Below are positions 48,832-62,254 of a stretch of 64,000 nt of DNA, in pieces (positions within the stretch are counted from its first letter, which is position 1; each line of letters starts with the position of its first letter). A model generated the notes under the pieces. It made no database searches and was not told the origin of the DNA. It saw only the letters and a list, made by a program, of their open reading frames with translations. Made by a program: the position numbers and the translations under genes. This stretch comes from Aurantiacibacter sediminis (lineage in GTDB: Bacteria; Pseudomonadota; Alphaproteobacteria; Sphingomonadales; Sphingomonadaceae): positions 186,001-250,000 of the forward strand of contig NZ_JAEANY010000003.1 of assembly GCF_016019885.1 (NCBI RefSeq), given 5' to 3'.

Positions 48832-49869
48832 TTATGGCTCCGATTTCTCGCGTTTCAGCAATTCAGCCTTGATTTCCGGCCCATAAGCATAGCCGCCGAT
48901 GGAGCCATCGGCCTGCACCACGCGGTGGCACGGGATCAGTACGGCAATATTGTTCGCGCCATTCGCCCCGCCCACTGCGCGGCTGGCGTTGGGATTGCCA
49001 AGCGCTGCGGCAAGGTCTCCATAGCTGCGGGTCTCGCCCGCAGGGATGCGGCGCAGTTCCTGCCACACGCGCTGCTGGAAAGCGGTGCCTTTGGCATCGA
49101 GCGGAATGGTGGAATTGTCCTGCCCCGGCTGCTCGACAGCGGCGACGACCTGGTCGAGCAGATCGCGAAATGCCTCCCCGCCCTGCACCAGTTCAGCCTT
49201 GGGAAAGCGGGCGCGCAATTCGGCCTCGCCTTCGCAGAAGGAGAGGCAGCACACGCCCACATCGGTCGCCGCGACGAGCATTTGGCCGAGCGAGGTCTCC
49301 ACCACGCTCCAATGGATTACCCTGCCCTTGCCGCCATCTGTCCAATCGCTTGCCGTCATGCCGAGCCTGTCTTTCGTTTCTTCGTAAAAGCGTGATGGGG
49401 AAGAATAGCCAGCCGAATAGAGCGCGTCGGTGACACTATTGCCTTTCGCCAAAGCCTCCCGCACCCGCTCTTCACGAAGCGCGCGAGCGAAGGCGGCGGG
49501 TGAAAGGCCCACTGTGCGTTTGAACAGGCGCTGGAAATGTGTGGGCGAATAGCCGGTCAGGTCGGCCAGCTGGTCCAAGGTCATCGCCCCATCCGCGCGG
49601 ATCGCGGCTATTGCGGCAAGGACGCAGGCTTCCTCCGTGCTCTGCGTATTGGGCGAGCACCGCCTGCAGGCGCGCAGGCCCGCCGCCTCTGCCTCGGTCG
49701 GGCCTGGGTAAAACCGCACATTCTTGCGCAGCGGTTTCCTCGCCGGGCAGCTGGGGCGACAATAAATGCCGGTCGAATGCACGCCGGTGACGAACACGCC
49801 GTCGAAACGGCGATCCTTGGCCAGCGCGATCTGCCAGCGATCATTATCGGTGAGGCTGTGTGTCGTCAT
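48832..49869 (-). CDS. ada: Adaptive-response regulator / O6-methylguanine methyltransferase Ada
   Basis: 345 residues, all Ada domains. N-terminal zinc/methyl-phosphotriester site: Cys37, Cys41, Cys68, Cys71 (GIYCRPSCP, CRRC). Then an AraC-type helix-turn-helix region (LDQLADLTGYSPTHFQRLF) and the methyltransferase end with methyl-acceptor Cys314 in IPCHRVV. It repairs alkylated DNA and, when methylated, activates the ada regulon. ATG at 49869 follows GTAGGAT; an in-frame ATG at 49878 is also possible. Confidence 0.94.
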   Translation of the reverse strand: MTTHSLTDNDRWQIALAKDRRFDGVFVTGVHSTGIYCRPSCPARKPLRKNVRFYPGPTEAEAAGLRACRRCSPNTQSTEEACVLAAIAAIRADGAMTLDQLADLTGYSPTHFQRLFKRTVGLSPAAFARALREERVREALAKGNSVTDALYSAGYSSPSRFYEETKDRLGMTASDWTDGGKGRVIHWSVVETSLGQMLVAATDVGVCCLSFCEGEAELRARFPKAELVQGGEAFRDLLDQVVAAVEQPGQDNSTIPLDAKGTAFQQRVWQELRRIPAGETRSYGDLAAALGNPNASRAVGGANGANNIAVLIPCHRVVQADGSIGGYAYGPEIKAELLKREKSEP

Positions 49870-49948
49870 GGCGCCCATCCTACGCTTTTCACATTGCTGC
49901 GCGTCCCGGAGCTTGCGGTCAATGTCACGGGCGGTAGAGATAGCGGCG

Positions 49949-51520
49949 ATGGTTCGGTTTTTCGCCTTGATTGCTTTCGCGCTGTTTGCGAGCGTTTTGC
50001 AGCCTGCCCCGGCAGCGGCAGATCCCGCCGATATCGAAGCGGCATCCAGGGGCGTTGTGCGCGTGGTGATCATCGGGAATGACGGTCCGGAGCTTTTTCC
50101 CATATCGCACGGAACAGGCTTTTCGGTGGATCAGGAGCGGATTGTCACGAATGCCCACGTCGTCGCGGATGCGGTTCGTGACGATAGGCTGGATATCGGG
50201 ATCGTCCCGGCAGACGGAGACGAAGCGGTCTATGCGCGCATTATCGCGGTCAGCGAGCGCAATGATCTTGCCCTGCTCGCCACGACAGAGCCGCTCGGCC
50301 TCCCACCGATGACGATTGCTGGGAACCCGGCACAAAGCGGACCGGTGACGGCGATTGGCTATCCGCTGAATGTGGACAGAGCGCAGGGCCTTTCTTTCTC
50401 CGACATGTTCCGCGCCCAGCCGCCTGTTACGGCCACCGGCTTCCTGTCAGGCCGCCGCCCGAGCCGCGATTTCGATACGCTGCTTCACACAGCTCCCATC
50501 GCATCAGGCAATAGCGGCGGGCCGTTGGTGGACCAATGCGGACGCGTGCTGGGCGTCAATTCCTTCGGTGCGGAAAGCCAGGGCTCGGATGCGGAATTTT
50601 TCTTCGCCGTTTCGACGCGCGAGCTGCTTCCCTTCCTGCGCGCGAATGGTGTGACGCCGCGGATAAATTCTGCCGAATGCCGCAGCATGGAAGATCTGAA
50701 CGCGCAGGAGCGCGCGCGCGAATTGGCTGAACGCAACCGGGAGGAAGAGCGCGCGCTGGCCGCTGCAGCAGCGCTGGACAATCGCACGGCAGAGCTTCGC
50801 AGAAATATAACCTATGAAGTCATGGATGAACGCTCCAACAAGCTGGCCTTTGCTTTCCTGCTTCTGCTGATTGGCACAGGTGCGGGCGGCATTGCTGCCT
50901 TTGCTCACAGGGCACACGATTATCGCATGCGCGCGATTGGCGGCGCGATCGCCTTGGTTGCCGTGATCGGCGCAGCCATCGCCTGGTTCACGCGCCCCGC
51001 CTTCTCCGAAATCGACGAGCGGGTGGAAGAAACTCTGCGCGAGGGAATGCCCGATACGGAAGGGTCCGGCCCCATTCCGATCGCATCCACAACCGGCGCT
51101 TACACTTGCGTGCTCGAAACGGCGCGGAGCCGCTATGTCGGCGATCCTACAGAAGACCTCACCATCGATTGGAGCGAAGACGGCTGCGTCAATGGCAGGA
51201 CGCAATACGGCCTCGACAATGGCGAATGGACGCGCGTGTTCGTGCCGGGCAGCGAAGCGGTGGTGTCCGTGAACAAATTCGATCCCGCTGACGCCGAGTT
51301 CATAATGGAGCGATATCTGCTGTCCCGCGCGCCGATGACGACTGCCCGCTCTGCGCGCGCGCAGTATCAGGCGCCCAGCTGCGGCGCCGGACAGGACGCT
51401 GCTCTCCAGCTTGGCGGATCGCAAAACGCGATCCTTTCGAGCCTGCCCGATATGCCGAACGAACGGCTGGTCTATAGCTGCACGCTAAATGTCGAAGTCA
51501 GCGAAGAGGCGGTTGAATGA
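49949..51520 (+). CDS. Membrane-anchored trypsin-like serine protease
   Basis: 523 residues. Signal peptide (MVRFFALIAFALFASVLQPAPAAA), then an S1-type protease with His70 (TNAHVV), Asp106 (RNDLALL) and Ser189 (SGNSGGP). A coiled-coil segment (EERALAAAAALDNRTAELRR) leads to two transmembrane helices, and a C-terminal part of about 150 residues with four Cys, perhaps periplasmic. No PDZ domain is seen, unlike DegP/HtrA. ATG at 49949, divergent from ada. Substrate unknown. Confidence 0.82.
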   Translation: MVRFFALIAFALFASVLQPAPAAADPADIEAASRGVVRVVIIGNDGPELFPISHGTGFSVDQERIVTNAHVVADAVRDDRLDIGIVPADGDEAVYARIIAVSERNDLALLATTEPLGLPPMTIAGNPAQSGPVTAIGYPLNVDRAQGLSFSDMFRAQPPVTATGFLSGRRPSRDFDTLLHTAPIASGNSGGPLVDQCGRVLGVNSFGAESQGSDAEFFFAVSTRELLPFLRANGVTPRINSAECRSMEDLNAQERARELAERNREEERALAAAAALDNRTAELRRNITYEVMDERSNKLAFAFLLLLIGTGAGGIAAFAHRAHDYRMRAIGGAIALVAVIGAAIAWFTRPAFSEIDERVEETLREGMPDTEGSGPIPIASTTGAYTCVLETARSRYVGDPTEDLTIDWSEDGCVNGRTQYGLDNGEWTRVFVPGSEAVVSVNKFDPADAEFIMERYLLSRAPMTTARSARAQYQAPSCGAGQDAALQLGGSQNAILSSLPDMPNERLVYSCTLNVEVSEEAVE

Positions 51521-51734
51521 TAGGATCGGCCAAGCGCCTGCGTCTCAGCGCGCCCGCTGGGCATCGGCGACATCCTGACAATCATACCAAAGAGTGACGA
51601 AAAGCCATGGGGGTTCGGCTTGCATCCCTTGCCACCCGATGCTAGGCGCGCGCCAGCTTTGAAGGGTGCTTCGTGCATCCGATTCCAAGGCATTCGAATT
51701 TTTCCGTTTCTCGGACCCAAAAGGATATTCGCGC

Positions 51735-53851
<2,117 letters not shown>

Positions 53852-53880
53852 GTCAGGAACGAGACGGTTAGGGAGCCAAC

Positions 53881-54750
53881 ATGGCCTCTTTGAAGGAACT
53901 CAAGGATCGGATCGGGTCGGTCAAATCGACCCAGAAGATCACCAAGGCGAAGCAGATGGTCGCCGCGGCAAAGCTGCGCAAGGCGCAGGCTGCGGCGGAA
54001 GCTGCGCGCCCTTATGCCAATCGCCTCGCCGATGTAATGGGCTCGCTCGCCAGCAAGGTGAGCGGCGACAGCGCCCCGCTGCTGCTGCGCGGTACGGGTT
54101 CGAACCAGAAGCACCTGCTTGTCGTCGTGAACACGGACAAGGGCCTGTGCGGTGGTCTCAACTCGAATATCGTCAAGGAAGCCAAGAAGCAGGCCGAAGC
54201 GCTGATTGCTGCTGGCAAGGACGTGACCTTCTACCTCGTGGGCAAGAAAGGCCGCGCGCCGATCAAGCGTACCTACGAAGATCGTATCGGTCATCACTTC
54301 GACACTTCGGGCGTCCGCAACATCGGTTTCGAAGAAGCCGAAGCGATTGCAGACGATCTGGTTGTGCGTTTCGAGAAAGGCGAATTCGATATCGCCCACC
54401 TCGTATACCCGATCTTCAAAAGCGCGCTGGCGCAGGACCCGACAACGGTCCAACTGCTGCCCGTACCCTCACCCGAAACCGCCGAGGAATCGGACGCAGC
54501 TGTCGAATATGAGCCAGATGAGGAAGAAATCCTCGCCGAGCTACTTCCGCGCTACGTTAAGACCCAGCTGTTCGGTGCCCTGCTGGAGCGTGAAGCTTCG
54601 GAACAGGGTGCTTCGATGACCGCAATGGACAACGCCACGCGTAACGCCGGCGAGCTCATCGACAAGCTGACAATTCAGTACAACCGCAGCCGTCAGGCCG
54701 CGATTACGACCGAACTCATCGAAATTATTGCCGGTGCGGAAGCGCTGTAA
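53881..54750 (+). CDS. atpG: ATP synthase F1 gamma subunit
   Basis: 289 residues. Central rotor shaft. Starts [20 protein letters not shown] and ends with the helical [20 protein letters not shown] motif that meets the beta subunits. 29 nt after atpA. Confidence 0.97.
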   Translation: MASLKELKDRIGSVKSTQKITKAKQMVAAAKLRKAQAAAEAARPYANRLADVMGSLASKVSGDSAPLLLRGTGSNQKHLLVVVNTDKGLCGGLNSNIVKEAKKQAEALIAAGKDVTFYLVGKKGRAPIKRTYEDRIGHHFDTSGVRNIGFEEAEAIADDLVVRFEKGEFDIAHLVYPIFKSALAQDPTTVQLLPVPSPETAEESDAAVEYEPDEEEILAELLPRYVKTQLFGALLEREASEQGASMTAMDNATRNAGELIDKLTIQYNRSRQAAITTELIEIIAGAEAL

Positions 54751-54766
54751 GGTATCTGAGGAAACT

Positions 54767-56609
<1,843 letters not shown>

Positions 56610-56615
56610 GCAATC

Positions 56616-57086
56616 ATGGCGAAGGGGGAACTGCAGCAGCAGCGCCTCCTTCGCCGCCTTGCCTTGGCAGGAATCGCGGTTTTCCTGCTAATTTCCGCCG
56701 ATTACACGCGCCGCTCGTTCGATCCGCAATGGCGCCTGTTTGACGAGACTTTTGCCGACACGGCCAATGCCATATGGGGCCAGGCCGGCCAGCCGATCTG
56801 GCTCTATGCAATCGCCTTCCCAGCCGTCATCTGGAACTTCGGGTGCATGGTGCAAATGGCGCGAGGGCGTAGCCGGGGGCTCTTCAAACCCTACGTCGTC
56901 ACCGCTGCGATTATTGCGATCGTGCCGATATTCGCCTGGCAGCTGGTGTTGTACAAAACGCTGTGGGAAGTATTCTTCACGGCGCTCGGCTACGCGATTT
57001 GCGGTGCAATTGCCGTGTTGCTCTATCTCGGACTGGACTCACAGCCGGATGACGCTAGAGACGCTGACAAATTGGAAAGTGACTGA
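56616..57086 (+). CDS. Hypothetical membrane protein between atpD and atpC
   Basis: 156 residues. Four hydrophobic helices ([71 protein letters not shown]), with a polar loop and a charged tail. GAGGA in the end of atpD is its ribosome site; 6 nt after atpD and 2 nt before atpC, so part of the operon. No known F-type ATPase subunit matches, and AtpI has a different form. Function unknown. Confidence 0.75.
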   Translation: MAKGELQQQRLLRRLALAGIAVFLLISADYTRRSFDPQWRLFDETFADTANAIWGQAGQPIWLYAIAFPAVIWNFGCMVQMARGRSRGLFKPYVVTAAIIAIVPIFAWQLVLYKTLWEVFFTALGYAICGAIAVLLYLGLDSQPDDARDADKLESD

Positions 57087-57088
57087 CA

Positions 57089-57346
57089 ATGGCTCTGCAT
57101 TTTGAACTCGTAACTCCGTCCAAGCTCGTTCGCTCGGAAGACGTCCACATGGTGGTGGTCCCCGGCAGCGAAGGCGAATTCGGCGTGCTGGAAGGCCACG
57201 CGCCTTTCATGTCGACAATTCGCGATGGCGCGGTGCAGGTTTACAAAACCGAAGGCGCAGAGCCTGAAAGCATCGTCGTCAAGGGCGGTTTTGCCGAAGT
57301 CGGCGATAAAGGCCTGACGGTCCTTGCTGAGCACGTCGAAGCCTGA
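57089..57346 (+). CDS. atpC: ATP synthase F1 epsilon subunit, short form
   Basis: 85 residues. The N-terminal beta-sandwich is complete ([50 protein letters not shown]), but the C-terminal two-helix domain of the usual 130-140-residue protein is absent. That helical part gives epsilon-inhibition of ATP hydrolysis in other bacteria; alphaproteobacteria may use other control such as the zeta subunit. A terminator follows. Confidence 0.93.
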   Translation: MALHFELVTPSKLVRSEDVHMVVVPGSEGEFGVLEGHAPFMSTIRDGAVQVYKTEGAEPESIVVKGGFAEVGDKGLTVLAEHVEA

Positions 57347-57366
57347 TCGCAGCTCGCATACGAAAC

Positions 57367-57397
57367 AAAAAGGGCGCCCTCTGCGGCGCCTTTTTTT
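57367..57397. terminator. Bidirectional terminator after atpC and the SOUL gene
   Basis: GGCGCC stem (57373-57378 and 57385-57390) with CTCTGC loop, flanked by A-run on the left and T-run (57391-57397) on the right, so it works for both convergent transcripts. Confidence 0.85.
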
Positions 57398-57417
57398 GTG
57401 TCCTCACGGTGCGAGCC

Positions 57418-58056
57418 CTACTCGATAGGGATCATCACTTCATTGCGGCGCATGACGCCGGGCACTGATGGCGGATCGTAGAACGCATATTCAGCGCCGC
57501 CCGCTGCCTCCAGCCCATTATCGGCCATCCAACCGCGTAATTGCTCCTCGCGCTCAGCCAATTCGGCGTTTCGGGCATTGCCGGAGAATTGGACCACCGC
57601 CATGCGGCGAGCGGGAACTTCGGTAAGCGTGATATCGTCCGGCGCGGGTGGCAGCGTTTCCAGCGTGTATTCGGCAGGCATCACGAAACGCGTGCGCCAC
57701 CTGCCCTCGCCCCCTGCATCCTGGATGACGGGTGACGTCATGGCGATCTGCTCTGGCTCGCCTGCATCCTGTAGCACCGGAGAAGTCATCGCGATCTCTT
57801 CCCCACCGCGATCCTGGGCGAAGATGTAGGCGGCGAGGCGGCGGAAACCGCGGCTTGAAGCTTGCTCTCGCGTCCCTTCGCTCCATACTTCTGCGACTAC
57901 CATCGGGGCATATTCGCGCAATTCCACGTCCCCATCGCTTTGCAGCACGCTATATTCTGGGCCTTCGATGCTATCCATGTATCGATCATAAGCGAACGCG
58001 CTACCGCCGACGAGCAAACCGATACCGGCGGCGGCGATGGCAATTTTCTTGAGCAT
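57418..58056 (-). CDS. SOUL-family heme-binding-like protein
   Basis: 212 residues. Signal peptide or anchor (IAIAAAGIGLLVGGSAFAYD) then the SOUL domain: EYSVLQSDGDVELREYAPMVVAE, GFRRLAAYIFAQDR, IAMTSPV (repeated twice), and RRMAVVQFSG. SOUL proteins bind heme; the bacterial role is not settled. ATG at 58056; the open frame further up to 59139 runs over the S9 peptidase gene and is a shadow. Confidence 0.85.
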   Translation of the reverse strand: MLKKIAIAAAGIGLLVGGSAFAYDRYMDSIEGPEYSVLQSDGDVELREYAPMVVAEVWSEGTREQASSRGFRRLAAYIFAQDRGGEEIAMTSPVLQDAGEPEQIAMTSPVIQDAGGEGRWRTRFVMPAEYTLETLPPAPDDITLTEVPARRMAVVQFSGNARNAELAEREEQLRGWMADNGLEAAGGAEYAFYDPPSVPGVMRRNEVMIPIE

Positions 58057-58209
58057 GACGTGTTTCTCCGTTTGCCCAATCAACCCGCCTTCGATGAGCA
58101 TGTTCCGCGACGGGCGAGCGCGTCGCCCGATACGACCTAAAAACGCCTTGATCGCTGCGCGCCGGAGTGGGACAGTCCAGTCCATAAATCTGATTCCCGG
58201 GAGAAAATC

Positions 58210-60357
58210 ATGAAAAGCGTTTCCACTAGGGCCATCGCCCTTTCTCTTGCCCTCGCAACCGGCATGACAATGGCCGGCCCCGCATACGCACAGGATGCCG
58301 ACACAGTGGCGAATACCGAATTCGAAGCCGAGAACGATCCCTTCATCTGGCTGGAAGAAACCCGCAGCGATCGCGCCATGGAATGGGTCGCGAACGAGAA
58401 CGAATTGACCATCGCGGCGCTGCAAACCGATCCGCGTTTCGAAGAACTGCGCGAAGAAGCGCTCGCCATTTATAATGCCGATGACCGCATTCCCGGCCTC
58501 AGCTTCACGCATTACGGCATGGTCAATTTCTGGCAGGATGCCGACAATCCCAAGGGAGTGGTGCGCCGCACCACGCTGGATAGCTGGCGGACCGATAATC
58601 CGACCTGGGAGACGATCCTCGATGTCGATGCGCTCGCCGAGGCGGAGGGGCGCGACTGGGTCTATCAGGGCATGAGCTGCCTGCCGCCTGACGGCACACG
58701 CTGCCTGGTCTCGCTTTCTGACGGCGGGCAGGACGCCGGCGTGATGCGCGAATTCGACCTCGAAACGCTGAGCTTCGTCGAAGGCGGCTTCGAGCTGCCG
58801 GAAAGCCAGGGCGGCGCGAGCTGGGTCGATGAAAACACCCTTCTGGTCGGTCGTGACTTTGGCGATGGCACGCTGACCGAAAGCTTCTATCCGTTCACCA
58901 CCCGCCTCTGGACACGCGGTACGTCGATTGAGGATGCGCCCGAGATTTTCCGAGGCGAGGAGAGCGATGTTTCTGCTGGCGCTTACCTGCTGCGCGATGC
59001 TTCCGGCACGGTGCACGGCCGCATGGCCTATCGCGGAATTTCCTTCCACGAGCGCGCCTATTACTTTGAAGTCGATGGCGAATGGGTTGCGCTGGAAATC
59101 CCGGCGAAGGCCAACCCATATGGCATCGTCGATGGCCACCTGCTGTTCTCCACCGATGTCGAGTGGAACGATGGTGAACAGGTCTTCCCGGCTGACTCGA
59201 TTATCGCTGTCGACCTTGAAGCCTTCAAAGCTGATCCGAACACGACGGATCGCACCCTCGTCTGGTCTCCGCAGGAGCGGCAGACGAAGCGCGGCGCGTC
59301 CACCACGGCGAATTCGCTTTATGTCACACTGCTCGACAATGTGCGCGGTCAGGTGCTCAAATTCGACTATGTCGATGGCGAGTGGGTATCGGAGCGTATC
59401 GACCTGCCGGAGAATGCAAGTGTGGGCGTGTCGACGGCTTCGAACGAGACCGATCAGATCATGTTCTATTCGACCGACTTCCTGTCGCCCGGAACCTATT
59501 ACTACGCTGCCGATGGCGTAACGCCAGAACCGGTGAAGGAATCGCCCGAGCGCTTCGATGCGACGGGCATGCAGATCGAGCAGTATGAGGCCACTAGCGC
59601 CGACGGCACGCAGATCCCGTACTTCATCGTCCGGCCGGAAGGCATGGAAGACGATGGCAGCACGCCGACGCTCCTTTACGGCTATGGCGGTTTCCAGGTC
59701 TCACAGGTGCCAAGCTATCTCGGCACCACGGGCCGCATGTGGGTTGAGCGCGGCGGCGCCTATGTGCTCGCAAACCTTCGCGGCGGCGGCGAATTCGGCC
59801 CGGAATGGCACCAGAGCGCTATCCGTGAAAACAAGCAGCGCACCTGGGATGACTTCATTGCGGTGGCCGAAGACCTGGTCGAGCGCGGCTTTACCAGCCC
59901 CGATCACCTCGGCATTCAGGGCGGCAGCCAGGGTGGATTGCTGGTGGGCACAGCGTTCACCCAGCGCCCTGACCTGTTCGATGCTGCCATCGTGCAGATC
60001 CCACTCTTCGACATGCTACGCTATCAATATATCGGTCGCGGCGCGTCATGGATCGGCGAATATGGCGATCCGCGCATCCCTGAACAGCGCGAGTGGATCG
60101 AAGGCTATTCACCCTATCAGGCGCTGAATTCAGGCGAGGATTTCCCGCGCGTTTTCTATGTCACCTCCACCGCCGATGACCGCACCCATCCGAGCCACGG
60201 CCGCAAGGCTGCTGCGCGCATGGCGGCAAATGGCGATGAGTATCTGTATTATGAGGACATGACCGGTGGCCATTCCGGCGGGGTCGATAATGAACAGCGC
60301 GCCCGCCTGCGCGCCATGCAGATCGTCTACCTGATGCAGCAGCTGATGGACGACTGA
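58210..60357 (+). CDS. Secreted S9 prolyl oligopeptidase-family peptidase
   Basis: 715 residues. Signal peptide (ALSLALATGMTMAGPAYAQ), beta-propeller, and the alpha/beta hydrolase with Ser573 in GIQGGSQGGLL, Asp in TADDRTHPSH (656-657) and His688 in TGGHSGGV. Cleaves peptides after Pro in the periplasm (family knowledge). Divergent from the SOUL gene, terminator after. Confidence 0.92.
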   Translation: MKSVSTRAIALSLALATGMTMAGPAYAQDADTVANTEFEAENDPFIWLEETRSDRAMEWVANENELTIAALQTDPRFEELREEALAIYNADDRIPGLSFTHYGMVNFWQDADNPKGVVRRTTLDSWRTDNPTWETILDVDALAEAEGRDWVYQGMSCLPPDGTRCLVSLSDGGQDAGVMREFDLETLSFVEGGFELPESQGGASWVDENTLLVGRDFGDGTLTESFYPFTTRLWTRGTSIEDAPEIFRGEESDVSAGAYLLRDASGTVHGRMAYRGISFHERAYYFEVDGEWVALEIPAKANPYGIVDGHLLFSTDVEWNDGEQVFPADSIIAVDLEAFKADPNTTDRTLVWSPQERQTKRGASTTANSLYVTLLDNVRGQVLKFDYVDGEWVSERIDLPENASVGVSTASNETDQIMFYSTDFLSPGTYYYAADGVTPEPVKESPERFDATGMQIEQYEATSADGTQIPYFIVRPEGMEDDGSTPTLLYGYGGFQVSQVPSYLGTTGRMWVERGGAYVLANLRGGGEFGPEWHQSAIRENKQRTWDDFIAVAEDLVERGFTSPDHLGIQGGSQGGLLVGTAFTQRPDLFDAAIVQIPLFDMLRYQYIGRGASWIGEYGDPRIPEQREWIEGYSPYQALNSGEDFPRVFYVTSTADDRTHPSHGRKAAARMAANGDEYLYYEDMTGGHSGGVDNEQRARLRAMQIVYLMQQLMDD

Positions 60358-60384
60358 TCCGGCGGGCTGAATGTCGCCTTCAAG

Positions 60385-60423
60385 AACGGGCCGCGATGCA
60401 CAGCGCATTGCGGCCCGTTTTGT
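60385..60423 (+). terminator. Long-stem terminator after the S9 peptidase gene
   Basis: 15-bp near-perfect stem (AACGGGCCGCGATGC at 60385-60399 with GCATTGCGGCCCGTT at 60405-60419, one G-T wobble), 5-base loop, then T-run. Confidence 0.85.
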
Positions 60424-60424
60424 G

Positions 60425-60709
60425 TCAGCTCCGCTTTCGCCGGGTTGGGGCATGAAAATCGGGTGGCTTGTCAGCTATCCAGCGCAGGAATTTCGCCACT
60501 TCCTCATTTTCAAGCAACGGCGCACGCTTACCATTTAGCCGCACAAGCTCAGCATTGGTGAAATGCGCATGGATGGTGCGGTGGCAGATGGGATGAACCG
60601 GAACGGTCTCGCGCCCCTTCTTGGACTTTGGCACCACGTGATGCTGTTGCACCCGCCTGCCAAGCGGCCTTTCGCATAGCCAGCAAAGCGCGTCTTCAGC
60701 AGCAGTCAT
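60425..60709 (-). CDS. HNH-type nuclease-like protein
   Basis: 94 residues. CWLCERPL zinc pair, then HHVVPKSKKGRE (the conserved HH), and HPICHRTIHAHFTNAEL, giving the HNH metal finger. Close homologues are short single-domain proteins; role not known. Convergent with the S9 gene. Confidence 0.8.
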   Translation of the reverse strand: MTAAEDALCWLCERPLGRRVQQHHVVPKSKKGRETVPVHPICHRTIHAHFTNAELVRLNGKRAPLLENEEVAKFLRWIADKPPDFHAPTRRKRS

Positions 60710-60763
60710 AAAGCTTTCTTAACCATGATTGGCCAAAGCGGATGCGATGAAAGATTCAGCACG

Positions 60764-62254
60764 ATGACCGTGGTGGCAGCCAGTACACCTGCAGGCAAGA
60801 CCGGCAATATTGCGGCGATGCTGCGCGGCGACGCGCTGGCGCTTGTGCTGCTCGGCGCGCTGGTGCTGCTGACGCGCGGCATCTGGTTTGGCGATCCGGT
60901 CGCCGATTTCGACGAGCAGCTCTACAGTTTCATCGGCTGGCGCATGACCGAAGGCGAATTGCCTTTCATCGACTGGTGGGATCGTAAGCCCGTTGGCCTG
61001 TTTGCCATTTTCGGCGCTGCGCACTGGCTGTTCGGCCCCGGCCCCCTCGCCTATCAGATTGTCGCCACGCTGTTCGCGTTTGCAGGTGCGGCGCTTGTTT
61101 ATATGCTCGCGCGCCGCCTTGTCGGACGCCTGTCCGCATGGCTTGCCGCCGCGATTTCGACGATGCTGCTGTGCGCCTACGCCAGCTATTCCGGGCAGAG
61201 CGAAGTTTTCTTTCTGCCGCTGATGCTTGGTATGGTCGCGCTGCTCATAGACGCCGATCACCCGCATTTCACCCGCCGCGCGATGATGGCCATGCTGCTT
61301 GGCGGGCTGGCTCTGCAAGTCAAATACACCGTGGTCCCGCAGTGCCTGTTCTTCGGCCTTTACGCGCTTTGGGTGGAGCATAAGCGCGGCGCGGCTTTCT
61401 CTCGCCTGATCTGGCTCGGTGCTGCATTCGCCCTCATCGGCTTGTTGCCGACCCTGCTTGTCGCCGTATTCTACGCCGCTCTGGGCGAATTCGACGCATT
61501 CATGTTCGCCAACTTCCTGTCCTTTTTCGATCGGACGCCCGCACCGCAGGGCCGCTGGGGCGCCGATCACGCTCTGGGCGTTGTTCCCATCGCGCTGCTG
61601 GTCGTCGGCGGTATCTACGGCGCATTCCGCATGCGCGCGCCTGAGCCATTTCGCGACTGGCTGTTCTTTTGTGGCTGGGCAGTGTCGAGCCTCACCAGCG
61701 TCCTGCTGCCGGGCACGGTTTATCTCTATTATTATGCGGCGTTGGCAGCGCCTGCCGCGTTGGTTGCCCTTCCAATGCTGGATCGCCAGAGCCCGCTTCG
61801 CGCTGTGCCCGGCATCCTTATCGCCGTGGCTTTTCTTGCGCTGCTTTCGATTCCCGACCGCAGACAGACGTCGTTGGAAGAACGCGCCGCGGCTGAGCAG
61901 CTCGCCAGCGTTATCGCGCCGCATGTGGATGCTGAGGACAATTGCCTGTGGCTCTGGGATGGCCCGTCCGCGCTCTACCGGATGACGAATAGCTGCGTGC
62001 CCACGCGCTTTGTCTATCCCGACCATCTGAACAATGCGCTGGAAGTGAATGCGCTGGAGGTTTCGCAAAGCGAAGAAGTCGCACGCATTCTGGCAAACCG
62101 CCCCGGCGCGATCGTGACCGCCAGCCGCCCGATGACCATCCAAAATGAGGAGGCGACGGCGCTGGTCGAAGCTGCCCTTGCCAGTGACTATGAAGAGCGC
62201 CTTTCGGTCGAAATGCACGACCGGACGCTTACCGCTTGGATACGCCGGGACTGA
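60764..62254 (+). CDS. Polytopic GT-C-type (PMT/ArnT-like) glycosyltransferase
   Basis: About 496 residues with roughly 10 transmembrane helices. The first periplasmic loop has DPVADFDEQLYSFIGW, with the acidic pair of the GT-C fold, and DRKPVGLFAIF. It probably transfers a lipid-linked sugar to a cell-envelope acceptor. Start 60764 is a choice; an ATG at 60725 adds 13 residues. Overlaps the DMT gene end to end (62229-62254). Confidence 0.78.
   Translation: MTVVAASTPAGKTGNIAAMLRGDALALVLLGALVLLTRGIWFGDPVADFDEQLYSFIGWRMTEGELPFIDWWDRKPVGLFAIFGAAHWLFGPGPLAYQIVATLFAFAGAALVYMLARRLVGRLSAWLAAAISTMLLCAYASYSGQSEVFFLPLMLGMVALLIDADHPHFTRRAMMAMLLGGLALQVKYTVVPQCLFFGLYALWVEHKRGAAFSRLIWLGAAFALIGLLPTLLVAVFYAALGEFDAFMFANFLSFFDRTPAPQGRWGADHALGVVPIALLVVGGIYGAFRMRAPEPFRDWLFFCGWAVSSLTSVLLPGTVYLYYYAALAAPAALVALPMLDRQSPLRAVPGILIAVAFLALLSIPDRRQTSLEERAAAEQLASVIAPHVDAEDNCLWLWDGPSALYRMTNSCVPTRFVYPDHLNNALEVNALEVSQSEEVARILANRPGAIVTASRPMTIQNEEATALVEAALASDYEERLSVEMHDRTLTAWIRRD

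Noticed and set aside
51610-51650. A possible -35/-10 pair (TTGCAT and GCTAGG) ahead of atpH
   Set aside because: The spacer is about 15 bases and the -10 is weak; too many other hexamers fit equally well to call a promoter.
57418-59139. Minus-strand frame running from the SOUL gene through the S9 peptidase
   Set aside because: Only the last 639 bases from the ATG at 58056 code for the SOUL protein; the rest is the complement of the peptidase gene.
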